Shown here: positions 15,971 to 25,713 of the stretch, piece after piece
How positions within the stretch are numbered: position 1 is the stretch's first letter
How the letters are laid out: each line of letters opens with the position of its first letter
Assembly: GCF_039523175.1 (NCBI RefSeq)
Contig: NZ_BAAAEU010000028.1
Location: forward strand, 1 to 64,000
Origin: Dokdonella_A soli
Lineage (GTDB): Bacteria > Pseudomonadota > Gammaproteobacteria > Xanthomonadales > Rhodanobacteraceae
Reading direction: 5' to 3'
DNA: 64,000 bases
Notes under the pieces: generated by a model
What the model saw: only the letters and a program-made list of their open reading frames with translations
Database searches by the model: none
What the model was told of the DNA's origin: nothing
Made by a program: the position numbers and the translations under genes

Positions 15971-16183
15971 TCAGGCAGCGGGCCGCTGCAATGCGCGCAG
16001 TTCGCGCGAAACGATCTCGCGCTCCGCTTCCGCGCGATGCGCAAACGTGCCGAGGACATAGGTGGATTCCGGGGCGAGCACTTCATACCAGTGCGCGGAA
16101 ACTTCACCGCGTTCGTTGAACTTCTGCACGCGCTCGATGCGATAGCCGAGCACATTCACTTCGGTCCGGCGTTTGTTGAGCAT
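15971..16183 (-). CDS. Conserved-looking small protein, function unknown
   Basis: I do not recognise this 70-residue protein. It starts MLNKRRTEVNVLGYRIERVQ and is charged, with no membrane segment or signal peptide. The gene looks real because GGAGGT lies five bases before the ATG on the minus strand. The pattern of alternating strands early and a helical Glu/Arg-rich C-terminus suggests a small folded cytoplasmic protein. It may be co-transcribed with the ArsC-type gene downstream. Confidence 0.7.
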   Translation of the reverse strand: MLNKRRTEVNVLGYRIERVQKFNERGEVSAHWYEVLAPESTYVLGTFAHRAEAEREIVSRELRALQRPAA

Positions 16184-16368
16184 GATGACCTCCGTCGTGG
16201 ATGCTACGCAGGTTACCGGGCGGTGGTGTTCATGCGGTTAACGAGGTGTTGCAGTCGGGTTAACCCGCGTCGATCCCGTGTGCCGGGGAACTGTGATGCA
16301 TGATTCGATGTCGACGTCCACCGGCGTGCAGCACGACACGCACTCATGGGGCTATTGTGACGTTGCGC

Positions 16369-17442
16369 TTACAGGCGACGCGTCATCTCGCCGCGGTAGG
16401 CCTCGCGCAGCAGTTCGTGGAACTGGTGTACGCCGCTCTCGCGTTTCGGGTTCAGGCGTCCGGCGACGTACGAACCCGACGCGAGACCGCGCTGCACGCG
16501 CTCGCAGATATCGACATCTTCCTGTTGCACGATATCGCTGAACGCGAGGTCGCGTTCGCGTCGCAAGGCGTCATCGGCATGGCGCGGATAATGGAAATCG
16601 AATTCGACACGGCAGCGCTCCGCACCGAGCGGCAGCACGCGGTTGGTCTGCAGGCGACCGGGCAGGATGTTCAGCATCGTGTTCGGCCAGATCCAGTAGT
16701 ACAACGCCTCACCGTTGCCGTAGAGATCACCGGCGCTCTCGAGCGGACTCCACTGCAGCGAATGCCAGCGCGAGAGTTCGGTCACGTAGCTGCGGTAGTC
16801 GAGCATCCGGTTGAGTTCCGGATGGATGTGCGGCACGTGGTAGCCCTCGAGGTAGTTGTCGACATAGACCTTCCAGTTGCAGGCGATGTCGTAGGTGACG
16901 CGTTGGTGCAGCACGTAATCGGCGAGGGCGTCCATTCCGATACGCGCGTCGACGCCATCGAGTACGTCCGCAAAGGGCGGCGCCTCGTCGAGCGCGACGA
17001 ACACCAGGCCGTGCCATTTGGCGACGCGCGCCTGCGGTAGCCGGATCGCATCGACCTTGAAATCCGCCGCATCACCCATTTCCGGCGCGCTCAGCAGGCG
17101 GCCGTCGAGCGCGTAGGTCCAGCCGTGGTAGTGGCAGCGCAAGCGTTTCGCTGCCAGTCCGTCACAGAGGGCGAGCGGACCGGCGCGATGCCGGCACACG
17201 TTGTGCAACGCGCGCAGTTCGCCATCGTTGCCGCGCACGATCAGCAACGGCACACCGGCGATCTCGGCGACGACATGGTCGCCGGGATTGCCGAGCTGCG
17301 CCGCATGCCCCGCGAGCTGCCAGCTATGCGCGAACACGGCGCGGCGGTCGAGTTCCGCGGTTTGTGCGCCCACGTAGTAGTGGGCCGGCAGCGCCGTTGC
17401 GGTTGCGAGCGGCTGTCCGGCGAAATCGGCGTTTGCGGGCAT
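16369..17442 (-). CDS. Rieske non-heme iron oxygenase, alpha-subunit type
   Basis: Aromatic-ring-hydroxylating or choline-monooxygenase-like oxygenase of 357 residues. The Rieske [2Fe-2S] ligands are C83-x-H85 and C103-x2-H106, in CRHRAGPLALC and CHYHGWTY. The mononuclear iron site is DNYLEGYHVPHIHPEL, with H202 and H207 as ligands. The substrate cannot be told from sequence. No reductase, ferredoxin or beta subunit is encoded nearby, so electron supply must come from elsewhere. The start at 17442 is chosen because family similarity begins there; an ATG at 17451 is possible. Confidence 0.88.
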   Translation of the reverse strand: MPANADFAGQPLATATALPAHYYVGAQTAELDRRAVFAHSWQLAGHAAQLGNPGDHVVAEIAGVPLLIVRGNDGELRALHNVCRHRAGPLALCDGLAAKRLRCHYHGWTYALDGRLLSAPEMGDAADFKVDAIRLPQARVAKWHGLVFVALDEAPPFADVLDGVDARIGMDALADYVLHQRVTYDIACNWKVYVDNYLEGYHVPHIHPELNRMLDYRSYVTELSRWHSLQWSPLESAGDLYGNGEALYYWIWPNTMLNILPGRLQTNRVLPLGAERCRVEFDFHYPRHADDALRRERDLAFSDIVQQEDVDICERVQRGLASGSYVAGRLNPKRESGVHQFHELLREAYRGEMTRRL

Positions 17443-17636
17443 CGGGCGCATCGCTCGAAGGGCGTTCGGGGTCGCCGCGAGTATCCGGCCGCATCGTCCG
17501 GTCACGCAAGAGCGACGCCGGAAGCTCACATGCTCGTGGTCAGGCGTTCCTGCCGGGCGCTACCCGTCGTTGTTTTCCCCTGTGATCTGCGGTCGGACTG
17601 CTACCATCCGTCGCCTCGTCCACCCTGTCGGCAGTC

Positions 17637-19370
17637 ATGATCCGCATCGCCTCACCGGAGCATCTGGAGTCGGCCCAGCGCCGCGAGTTCTGGCTGTTCA
17701 TGCTGTTCGCGCTGGTCCTGCTCGGCGCGGGCATCGGTCTGCGCGATTCGTGGCCGTCCGACGAACCGCGCTACCTGCTCGCGGCGAAGCAGATGGTCGA
17801 ATCCGGCGACTGGTTGTTTCCGCATCGCGGTCACGAGCTCTACTCGGACAAGCCACCGATGCTGTTCTGGTTGCAGGCCGCTGCGTATGAGTTGGTACGC
17901 AACTGGCGCGTCGCGTTCCTGCTGCCGTCGCTGCTGGCCGGACTGCTGACGCTCGGTTTGACCTGGGACCTCGGCCGGCGCTTCTGGAATCATCGCGCCG
18001 GGTTGTATGCCGCGATCGGCGTGCTGTTCACGTTCCACTTCATGTACCAGGTCAAGCGCGCGCAGATTGATCCGCTGGTGATGGCCTGGATCACGCTCGC
18101 AAACTGGGGCCTGCTGCTGCATTTCCTGCGCGGGCCGAACTGGCGCGCGTACTGGCTCGGCTGTTTCGCCGCGGGCCTGGGCGTGATCAGCAAAGGTGTC
18201 GGCGTGCTCGCGTTGCTGATGTTCGTGCCGTATCTGTTCGCGTTGCTGCGCGGCTGGCAGGGCGTGACGCGTGCGTCGAATTCCACGCTGCGCTGGCTCG
18301 GCGGTGCGCTCGCTTTCGTTGCACCGATCCTGCTCTGGGCAGGCGCGGTGCTGCTCGTCGCACATGCGCGCGGTACGCCCGAATACATGACCTACGTGGA
18401 TGACTTGTTCTTCCACCAGACCGCTGGGCGCTACGCAGGCTCGTGGTCGCATCCGCAGCCGTTCTGGTACTACGTGCCGGTGCTGCTGTTGAACTGGTTT
18501 CCGCTGTCGCTCGCGTACTTCAGCGTTGCGCCACGTTGGCGGCGCGACCTTGCGGCCGGCGATGCGCGCATTCTGCTGCCGCTCGCCTGGTCGCTGCTGG
18601 TGATCGTCTTCTTCAGCGTCGCGCACGGCAAGCGCGACGTCTACCTGATGCCGGTGCTGCCGATGGTCGCGCTGGCGATCGCGCCCTACCTGGTCGATAT
18701 CGTCAACGCGCGCTGGCTGCGCAATGCCGCGTTCGCGCTCGCATTGATGGGCGGCGTGGTGATCGCCGGCATCGGTCTGTTCGGACTGTTCGGACATTCC
18801 GCCGCGACCGAGCGCTTCATCCATCAGCGCGAGCTCGACGAGGTCGCACACCAGATCTGGGGCATGATCGCCGCGATCGGCGTTGCGTTCGTTGCCTCCG
18901 CCGCGTGGTTCCGGGCGAGGCGTGGCGTGCAGGCACTGCTCGGCGGGATCGGCGCGCTATGGCTGATTGTCAGCCTCTGGGCCTATCCGCTGCTCAACGA
19001 CTCGAGTTCCGCGGCCGGCATCATGCGCCACGCGCGCGAGGTGGCCGGACCGGATACCGAGATCGGCCTGGTCGCATGGAAGGAACAGAACCTGCTGATG
19101 GCCGTCGGGCCGGTGCGCGAGTTCGGTTTCAATCTGACCTGGGACAAGCAGTACGCCGACGCCGTGCGCTGGCAGGCCGAGGCGCCTGCGCGGCGGCGCA
19201 TCTTCATTCTCGAGGACGCGATGGGTGAGTGCGTCGACAAGTCGAAGGCGATCCACGTCGGTCATGCGAATCGCCGCGAATGGTGGATGGCCGGCGCAGA
19301 CGCGCTCGTGCGCGGCTGCGTGCCGGCGAGCAGGTCCGACGAAGACGCGGCCGACGGCGCGGGACCGTGA
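17637..19370 (+). CDS. ArnT/PMT-type membrane glycosyltransferase
   Basis: GT-C fold integral membrane glycosyltransferase of 577 residues with about a dozen transmembrane segments. The first periplasmic loop holds the acidic catalytic motif in SWPSDEPRYLLAAKQM, then YSDKPPMLFWLQA, as in ArnT and related dolichyl/undecaprenyl-phosphate sugar transferases. ArnT adds 4-amino-arabinose to lipid A, but no arn genes are near, so the sugar and acceptor remain open (lipid A, glycoprotein or polysaccharide). The gene ends one base before the convergent DUF1501 gene. TACCAT about 35 bases before the ATG resembles a -10 element. Confidence 0.85.
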   Translation: MIRIASPEHLESAQRREFWLFMLFALVLLGAGIGLRDSWPSDEPRYLLAAKQMVESGDWLFPHRGHELYSDKPPMLFWLQAAAYELVRNWRVAFLLPSLLAGLLTLGLTWDLGRRFWNHRAGLYAAIGVLFTFHFMYQVKRAQIDPLVMAWITLANWGLLLHFLRGPNWRAYWLGCFAAGLGVISKGVGVLALLMFVPYLFALLRGWQGVTRASNSTLRWLGGALAFVAPILLWAGAVLLVAHARGTPEYMTYVDDLFFHQTAGRYAGSWSHPQPFWYYVPVLLLNWFPLSLAYFSVAPRWRRDLAAGDARILLPLAWSLLVIVFFSVAHGKRDVYLMPVLPMVALAIAPYLVDIVNARWLRNAAFALALMGGVVIAGIGLFGLFGHSAATERFIHQRELDEVAHQIWGMIAAIGVAFVASAAWFRARRGVQALLGGIGALWLIVSLWAYPLLNDSSSAAGIMRHAREVAGPDTEIGLVAWKEQNLLMAVGPVREFGFNLTWDKQYADAVRWQAEAPARRRIFILEDAMGECVDKSKAIHVGHANRREWWMAGADALVRGCVPASRSDEDAADGAGP

Positions 19371-19371
19371 T

Positions 19372-20562
19372 TCAGACCAGGGCGAGGTCCGTTGGCCGAG
19401 CGTCCGGGAACACTTGCTGCAGCCGCTCCGGCGACAGCCCCCACATCCGCGCGAACAGGCCGCCGAGCATCGCGCGGTAGTCGGTGAGCACCGGATAGTC
19501 GCGATCCTGCAGCAGGCGCGCGCGTTCGACGCGGACCTGCTCGCCGGCAATACGGCCGCCACGTACGCTGCCGCCGAGCACCCAGTACACGGTGCCGTGG
19601 CCGTGGTCGGTGCCGCGATTGCCGTTCTCGCGGAAGGTTCGTCCGAACTCCGAGACCACCACCACCACGGTGTTTTTCCACTGCGGTCCGAGCGCCCGTG
19701 AGTAAGCCGCGATGCCGCGGCCTAGGTTGTCGAGATTGGTGGACAGCACGCCTTGCGCGCCGCCCTGATTGACGTGCGTGTCCCAGCCGCCGATGTCGAC
19801 GAAGCCGAGCCGGAACTGATCGCGCATCAATGTGCCGATGCGCTGCGCTTCCAGCTCGAAGCCCTTCGCGCTGACCGCACCGCGGTTGGCCTTGTTCATT
19901 TCCGCTTCGAGATCCCTGGAAACCTGTTGGCGCAGCTCCAGCCCTTCGGCAACCGCGTCATGCAGGTGCTGGCCGCGGTACATGTCGGAGAGGATCTGCG
20001 CCTGCCGCGTATCGAAGGTCGGCTTGACGGTGCCCTTGAGCGACACGTTCGGTACGTCGCCCACGCCCTGGAACACCAGCGGCAGCGAATCGGTGAACGC
20101 CATCGGCTGCACGCCGGTCAGCGTCGCCGCCAGGCGCGCGAGGAAGCCCGAGCGGAAGTCACGGCGCTCCTCGAGCGGCTGGCCCGATTCGATACTGTCC
20201 TGCGTTTCGAAATGGCTGCGCGACAGGTCCTCGGTGCCTGCGAACGGGATGAACGCGACTTCGCGGCGCTCGAACATCGGCTTGATCGAATCGTGCAGGA
20301 CCGGCGTGAGCCCCCAGTTCGCGTCGAGGCGGAGCGCGGCCAACGGGTTGGCGGCATCCGGCGGCGCGATCGCGATGTTCGGCCGCGACTGGTAGTAGAA
20401 ATCGCTTGCGTATGGAACCAGCAGCGAGTTGCAGTCGTAGCCGCCGCGCAGGAACACCAGCAGAAAGCGCGGTGTGTCGACCGGTGCGGCGAACAGGCGG
20501 CCGCCCATCGTCAACGTGGCGACGGTGGCCGCGGAGGAAGCGAGAAAGGTTCGACGGTTCAT
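19372..20562 (-). CDS. DUF1501 secreted protein with Tat-type signal
   Basis: 396-residue member of the DUF1501 family, which has an alkaline-phosphatase/sulfatase-like fold. The N-terminus MNRRTFLASSAATVATL carries a twin-arginine export motif. VVSEFGRTFRENGNRGTDHG is the family's conserved C-terminal block (seen as SEFGRTFRENGN and GTDHGHG). The biochemical role of the family is not established. It is encoded eleven bases downstream of a DUF1800 protein, the typical partner. Both are predicted to be exported, so they probably act together in the periplasm or outside the cell. Confidence 0.9.
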   Translation of the reverse strand: MNRRTFLASSAATVATLTMGGRLFAAPVDTPRFLLVFLRGGYDCNSLLVPYASDFYYQSRPNIAIAPPDAANPLAALRLDANWGLTPVLHDSIKPMFERREVAFIPFAGTEDLSRSHFETQDSIESGQPLEERRDFRSGFLARLAATLTGVQPMAFTDSLPLVFQGVGDVPNVSLKGTVKPTFDTRQAQILSDMYRGQHLHDAVAEGLELRQQVSRDLEAEMNKANRGAVSAKGFELEAQRIGTLMRDQFRLGFVDIGGWDTHVNQGGAQGVLSTNLDNLGRGIAAYSRALGPQWKNTVVVVVSEFGRTFRENGNRGTDHGHGTVYWVLGGSVRGGRIAGEQVRVERARLLQDRDYPVLTDYRAMLGGLFARMWGLSPERLQQVFPDARPTDLALV

Positions 20563-20573
20563 GGCGGGTCCGT

Positions 20574-22169
20574 TCAACGATAGTTGGCGTCGGGCGAGGC
20601 GAGCAGGAACGTGTTCCATTCCTGTTGCGAATTGGCGCGGTCGAGCGCTTCGCGCACCGGCGCGGACAGCCGTGGTTCGATCGCAGCGTAGTACAGGCGC
20701 GAAGACAACTGCGGGAAGCCGGTCGTGGTTGCGGAACTGCCGTCCTCCGGATCGAACAGGCCGGCATTGCCCGAGGCGATCGCACGTGCGATGTCGAAGC
20801 GCCGGCTGAGCTGGCCGGTACCCGTCCAGGCGGCCTCGGTGAGCGCGTAGCCATCGGGTGTAAGGCGGCCGAACAGGGGTTCGCCCAGGCCATTGAGCCA
20901 ATTGACCAGCGGGTGCGTGTTGGCGATCGGCCGACCGTCGTAGGCAAGGCGTATCGAGGCGACCACGAACTGCATGGGATCCTTGAATTTCTTTCCGAGC
21001 GACTGCGTGAGTTCGCGCGACTCGAACAGCGTGCGCAACACGGCCGCGATGTCGCCATTGGTGCGCTGGAACGTCTTCGCCATGCGATCGACGAGTGCGG
21101 GCGGCGGCGCGTCGGCGACGAAATACGTGGCGAGTTCGCGCGAGATGAACTTCGCACAGGCCGGCTGGCGAATGATCAGGTCCACGGCCTGCTCGACTTC
21201 GGCGAACCCGGCGCCCCTGATCGCATGGCCGAGCAGCGTCTTGTCGCTGAAGTCGTGCCGTGCCGGGTTGAACTCGAAGTTTCCAGCGCGGCGGTACAAG
21301 GCCTGCCATTCCGGCTTCAGCTTCGGCGTCTTGTCGTCCGCGAAATTCACCCCGATGCCGGTCAGGATGTGCGCGAGCTGCTGCACGTCGGCCTGCGTGT
21401 AGCCGGCATCGACGCCGAGCGTGTGCAACTCCATCAGTTCGCGAGCATAGTTCTCGTTGATGTGTCCGTTCGCGTTCTGTGCGTTGTCCAGGTACTCCAG
21501 CATCGCCGGGTGGGTGAGGGTGGCCATCACGAGGTCGCGGAAATGGCCGAGCGCGTGCGGGCGGATCGCGTGCTCGGCGTAGTCGCCGACCAGCCAGCGC
21601 AGGTTCGCCTTGTACTGGAACACGCTGAAGTGATTCAGCCAGAACCAGGTCATCTGCTCCTTGAGCTGGGCCGGCGAATAGACCGCGCGCAGCAGTTCCA
21701 CGCGCGCGGCCTGATAGGCGAATTGGTTGCCGCGCTCGTTGAGCGCCTTGCGCGCAGCCTGCTTCTCGTCGCCTTCCGGTATCGCCTTGATGCGCTGATT
21801 CTCGGCGACCGTTTCGGCCATCACTGCCGTCGGCGAGAGGCGTGTGACGTCGAGCACTTCGACCTGCTGCGCGATGAGTGCGGGCAGGGCATCGTTGCGC
21901 CCGGAAAGCTGTTCATCGAGGAAGCGCTTGCGGCCGAGTTTCTCGAAGCGCGCCAAGGATGCGCTGTCTACGCCGAACGTGACGCGGTTCAGCCACTCCA
22001 GGTCCGCAGGCGGGGGCGCGGGCTCAGGCGTCGGCGCGGGCGCAGCGAACGCCGCCGACGCGATCGCCAGTCCCGTGGCAAGGCCGAGCAGGCGTGTAAC
22101 GAGGGGACGTCCGCCCCCGGGAAACGTGGCATCTGGAACCGGGCGGATCATCTTGATCGGGTTCGTCAT
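20574..22169 (-). CDS. DUF1800 secreted protein
   Basis: 531-residue DUF1800 protein, partner of the adjacent DUF1501 protein. After a signal-peptide-like N-terminus (LLGLATGLAIASAAFAAPAP) comes LEWLNRVTFGVDSASLARFE, the family start. Later blocks are QLKEQMTWFWLNHFSV, NENYARELMELHTLGVD and ADVQQLAHILTGI, all typical. I prefer the ATG at 22169; ATGs at 22205 and 22238 would extend it. None has a strong ribosome binding site. The function is unknown. The pair is found in many environmental proteobacteria and planctomycetes. Confidence 0.88.
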   Translation of the reverse strand: MTNPIKMIRPVPDATFPGGGRPLVTRLLGLATGLAIASAAFAAPAPTPEPAPPPADLEWLNRVTFGVDSASLARFEKLGRKRFLDEQLSGRNDALPALIAQQVEVLDVTRLSPTAVMAETVAENQRIKAIPEGDEKQAARKALNERGNQFAYQAARVELLRAVYSPAQLKEQMTWFWLNHFSVFQYKANLRWLVGDYAEHAIRPHALGHFRDLVMATLTHPAMLEYLDNAQNANGHINENYARELMELHTLGVDAGYTQADVQQLAHILTGIGVNFADDKTPKLKPEWQALYRRAGNFEFNPARHDFSDKTLLGHAIRGAGFAEVEQAVDLIIRQPACAKFISRELATYFVADAPPPALVDRMAKTFQRTNGDIAAVLRTLFESRELTQSLGKKFKDPMQFVVASIRLAYDGRPIANTHPLVNWLNGLGEPLFGRLTPDGYALTEAAWTGTGQLSRRFDIARAIASGNAGLFDPEDGSSATTTGFPQLSSRLYYAAIEPRLSAPVREALDRANSQQEWNTFLLASPDANYR

Positions 22170-22313
22170 CGGGCGCCTGCGCAAGGGGATGGATGTGTTC
22201 GGCATGGGACAACGATCATCCGGGCATTCGGATGACACCGGTAACGTCCGCTGGTCGGACGTCGTTCAGCTATCGTGTGGACTCCGGATCGTCCACGCTC
22301 CGCACCGCATGGG

Positions 22314-22994
22314 TCAACGCCGTCCGCCAACCTCGTCGATGTGCTTGAGCAGGTCGGCCGGGTCCTCGAATACCCGGTAGGCACCGGCGCGTTCGAGTTC
22401 GTCCTGCGAGTAGCCGCCGGAGAGCAGGCCGATGCCGAGTGCGCGGGCGCGCCGTGAGGCGAGCATGTCCCAGACCGCGTCGCCGACGACCGTCGCGGTC
22501 CCGATCGCGACGCCGAGGCGATCGGCCGCGGCGAGGAACAGGTCGGGATCGGGTTTGGCATATTTCACCTGGTCGCGCGTCACCACCGGCACGCGCGCGA
22601 GGTTGACGCCGAGCGATTCCAGTACCGCGCCGGCCGTCTCCATGCGTCCGCTGGTCGCGATCGCCCACGGTATCTGCGCCTCGGTCAGGTACGCGACCAG
22701 CTCGCGCGCACCCGGCAGCGGGCGGATCTGCGCCGAGCGGCGGTTGTACGCTGCAGCGTGAGCCTTGCGCATCCGCTCCGCGCGGGCATCGTCGATGGCC
22801 GAACCGCTCTCGCGCAGCAGCACGTTCATCATCAGGCCACCGCTCATGCCGATACGGCGATGGATGCGCCAGACCGAGAGCACGATGCCTTCGGATTCGA
22901 GTGCCTCCTGCCAGGCCAGCACGTGCTGGTAGACGCTGTCGACGAGCGTACCGTCGAGGTCGAACAGGAAGGCGGTCTGCGGTGACGTTCTCAT
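22314..22994 (-). CDS. HAD-superfamily phosphatase (phosphoglycolate phosphatase-like)
   Basis: 226-residue haloacid-dehalogenase phosphatase. Motif I is FLFDLDGTLVDS with nucleophile D12 and acid/base D14. Motif II is AIATSGR, motif III the lysine in VKYAKPDPDLFL, and motif IV VGDAVWDM. The helical cap (about residues 20-95) makes it a subfamily I member such as beta-phosphoglucomutase or phosphoglycolate phosphatase. The substrate is not predictable. Upstream in-frame codons extend to 23102, but the Asp-rich motif I fixes the start at 22994. It is divergent from the regulator at 23117. Confidence 0.88.
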   Translation of the reverse strand: MRTSPQTAFLFDLDGTLVDSVYQHVLAWQEALESEGIVLSVWRIHRRIGMSGGLMMNVLLRESGSAIDDARAERMRKAHAAAYNRRSAQIRPLPGARELVAYLTEAQIPWAIATSGRMETAGAVLESLGVNLARVPVVTRDQVKYAKPDPDLFLAAADRLGVAIGTATVVGDAVWDMLASRRARALGIGLLSGGYSQDELERAGAYRVFEDPADLLKHIDEVGGRR

Positions 22995-23116
22995 GTGCAG
23001 CGACGGATGAGGGTGCAAATGCGTCCAGTCTATGCCCAAGCGAGCGGAGGCGACAGGAACCGGTATATGCGAGGGCGGAACCGGCAGCTTGTTGACGCTC
23101 ACGTTACCCTAGGGCG

Positions 23117-25507
23117 ATGACGTATCGCTTTGATGACTTCCACCTCGATCCCGCCACTCGTGAACTGCGCAGCGGGGGCGCGCTGGTCGCGCTGCCGGCG
23201 CGCGCGTTCGATTGTCTTGCCTACCTGATCGAGCATCGCGATCGCGCGGTCGGTCGTGACGAGTTGATCGCGGCCGTGTGGGGGCGCACCGAGATCAGCG
23301 AGGCGCTGCTCAACCATACCGTCGTGAGAATCCGGCGCAGCCTCGGCGACACCGGCAACGAGCAGCGCACGATCCGCACGGTGCCGCGCTTCGGATACCG
23401 CTGGATCGGAGAGATCGCAGCCACGCCGGCACCACCGGAGTCAGCGGCGCCAGCCCCGCCTGCCGCTGATGCGGCGATGCCGGTGATGCTTGCCGCCTCT
23501 CCGGCGATCGAAACGCCGGTCGCGCCACCGCGACGTTTCCCGCGCTTCGTCGCTATTGCAATGGCCGGGCTCGCGGTCATCACGATGGGCGTTGCGACCG
23601 TTGTGCATCGTTCTGCGCTGACCGCGGCGAGCGTCGGGTTGTCGCCGGGCGCGAAGAGCGAGCAGGGCGGGGAAGCGTTGGTGGCGCCTGCGTTGGTGCT
23701 GCCTGCCGAGGTCACGGCGCCGGACGACTGGCGCTGGCTGCGTTTCGGCCTGATGGATCTCGTCGCGAACCGCCTGCGCGACGGCGCATTGCACACCATG
23801 CCGAGCGAGAGCGTGGTCGGCCTGCTCAAGCAGCGCGACGCGGCCGCTGGCGACGACCTGCTGCACGACACGCGGCTCGCAAAGGTCGCGGCGCTGCGCG
23901 TGCTGCCGCGCGTGCGCGTCGAAGGGAATCGCTGGAACGTGCGCCTCGACGCATGGGGCGCGCAGCGCACGTTGAGCGTCGAGGCGCAAGCGGACGACGC
24001 GATCAAGGCCGGCCGCGAAGCAGCGGACCTGCTGCTGCGCAAGCTTGGGCATACGCCGAACGTCGTCAGCGCCGAACCGTTGTCGCCCGCGCTGGAGGAA
24101 CTGCTGCAGCGATCGGGAGCGGCCATGCTGGCCGATCAGCTCGATCAGGCACGCGACCTGATCACGCGTGCCCCGCCGGACTTGCAGCAGCAGCCGCGCG
24201 TGGAACAGCGCATGGCGCAGATCGAACTGCGCACAGGCGACTATCGGGCGGTCGAAACGCGCCTGCATATCCTGCTGGACCGGCTCTCGCCGCAGCGCGA
24301 CGCTGCGTTGCGGGCTCGCGCGTCGATCACGCTTGCCGTGGCGTACCTGCGCCAGAATCAACTGGACAAGGCGAACGAACTCTACGATGAGGCGATCTCG
24401 CTGCGCCGGGGACAATCCGACTCCGAAGTACTCGGCATTGCCTATCTCGGGCGCGCTGCGGTCCTCGCCGAGAAGTCGCGCTTCGACGAGGCGACCAGTG
24501 AATTGTCGCGTGCACGCATCGAGCTGGAGACGGTCGGCGACGGTCTGGGCGTCGCGGCCGTCGACGTCAATTCAGGCGAGTTCCTGTTGATGCGGCACCG
24601 TCCGGCCGACGCGTTGCCGGTTCTCAAGGCTGCGGTGCGCGAGTTCGAACAGGTGGGCGCGCGCGAGGGCCTCGCGCATACGCTCGCACAGCAGGCGATC
24701 GCCGAGCGCGAGATGCTTGATTTTGGTGCCGCGTTGACGACGACCGAACGCTTCTGGCCTCCCGAGTCGCACACGAACAACCTGCGATTGCGCTGGACCT
24801 TGACGTGCGTGCGAGCCGAAGCCTTGGCCGATCTGGGCAGATACAGCGAGGCGCAGGCGCTGATCGAGCGCATTCGCACCGACTCGGACCCGCGCAGCGA
24901 TCTCGTTACGCGCGCGCTGGCCGGTGCGTTGGCGGCACGGATCGCGTTTCGTCGCGGTGAAGCGGATATCGCCGCCCAACGCTCGACGGATGCTTTGGTG
25001 CCTGGGCTGCGCGACGCGGATGCGGCGTCGTACACGAAGGCGTTGCTGCTGCGCACGCGTGCATTGCGACAGGGCGGCCACGCCGAGGAGGCAGCGGCGG
25101 CCACGCGCGGTCTGCGCGCCTGGGTCGACAGCGCCTCTGACGACTGGCGCGGGATGTACGCGACCCTGGCTGAGGCGGAGCAGAGCTGGGCGGCCGGGCG
25201 GCATGAGGTCGCGCTCGAACAATTCGCCGTGGCGATGCGGTCGGCCGAGCACTTCAACGTGCCGGAAGACCTCGTCGCCATCGCGACGCCCTACCTCGCT
25301 GCGCTGGTCAGAGCCAGCCAGTTGAACGCCGCGCGGGTCGTCGCCGGCCGGATCGCGCCGTGGGCGGATCGCGACCTGCGCGCGGCAGGCGCGCAAATCG
25401 CGTTGCATCGCGCCCTCGGCAACGAGGACGCCGCGCGCAAGGCGGAGGAGGGTGCAAGGCGGATTTCGCCCGAGCAGCCGCCGCCCGGGTTGGACGAGTC
25501 GCCCTGA
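23117..25507 (+). CDS. Membrane-anchored winged-helix regulator with TPR domain (CadC-like)
   Basis: 796-residue protein with an OmpR/PhoB-type DNA-binding domain at residues 1-100 (LPARAFDCLAYLIEHRDRAV, then GYRWIGEI at the wing). A Pro/Ala-rich linker and one transmembrane helix (about 143-164) follow. The remaining 630 residues form a periplasmic Ala/Leu/Arg-rich helical region with TPR-like units, for example around 400-560. The layout resembles CadC, in which a periplasmic sensor controls the cytoplasmic DNA-binding domain without phosphorylation. The ligand and targets are unknown. The neighbouring exported LVIVD protein is a candidate target but that is inference. Confidence 0.88.
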   Translation: MTYRFDDFHLDPATRELRSGGALVALPARAFDCLAYLIEHRDRAVGRDELIAAVWGRTEISEALLNHTVVRIRRSLGDTGNEQRTIRTVPRFGYRWIGEIAATPAPPESAAPAPPAADAAMPVMLAASPAIETPVAPPRRFPRFVAIAMAGLAVITMGVATVVHRSALTAASVGLSPGAKSEQGGEALVAPALVLPAEVTAPDDWRWLRFGLMDLVANRLRDGALHTMPSESVVGLLKQRDAAAGDDLLHDTRLAKVAALRVLPRVRVEGNRWNVRLDAWGAQRTLSVEAQADDAIKAGREAADLLLRKLGHTPNVVSAEPLSPALEELLQRSGAAMLADQLDQARDLITRAPPDLQQQPRVEQRMAQIELRTGDYRAVETRLHILLDRLSPQRDAALRARASITLAVAYLRQNQLDKANELYDEAISLRRGQSDSEVLGIAYLGRAAVLAEKSRFDEATSELSRARIELETVGDGLGVAAVDVNSGEFLLMRHRPADALPVLKAAVREFEQVGAREGLAHTLAQQAIAEREMLDFGAALTTTERFWPPESHTNNLRLRWTLTCVRAEALADLGRYSEAQALIERIRTDSDPRSDLVTRALAGALAARIAFRRGEADIAAQRSTDALVPGLRDADAASYTKALLLRTRALRQGGHAEEAAAATRGLRAWVDSASDDWRGMYATLAEAEQSWAAGRHEVALEQFAVAMRSAEHFNVPEDLVAIATPYLAALVRASQLNAARVVAGRIAPWADRDLRAAGAQIALHRALGNEDAARKAEEGARRISPEQPPPGLDESP

Positions 25508-25713
25508 TCGCATCGGAAATCGCATGGAAAATCGAACGTTACGCCGCGATTCACCGATTTCGCATCGTCAGGACATCGATGCTGCATGCGCATCCACAAA
25601 TCGTCGCTGACAATCCACGGCGTATTCGATGAGGCACCGACCCGGCGCAGACGTGCGCGCCGCGGTCGTGTCCGCGAATCCTGTCGTCGTCAACAACCGA
25701 GGAACGTCCGACC

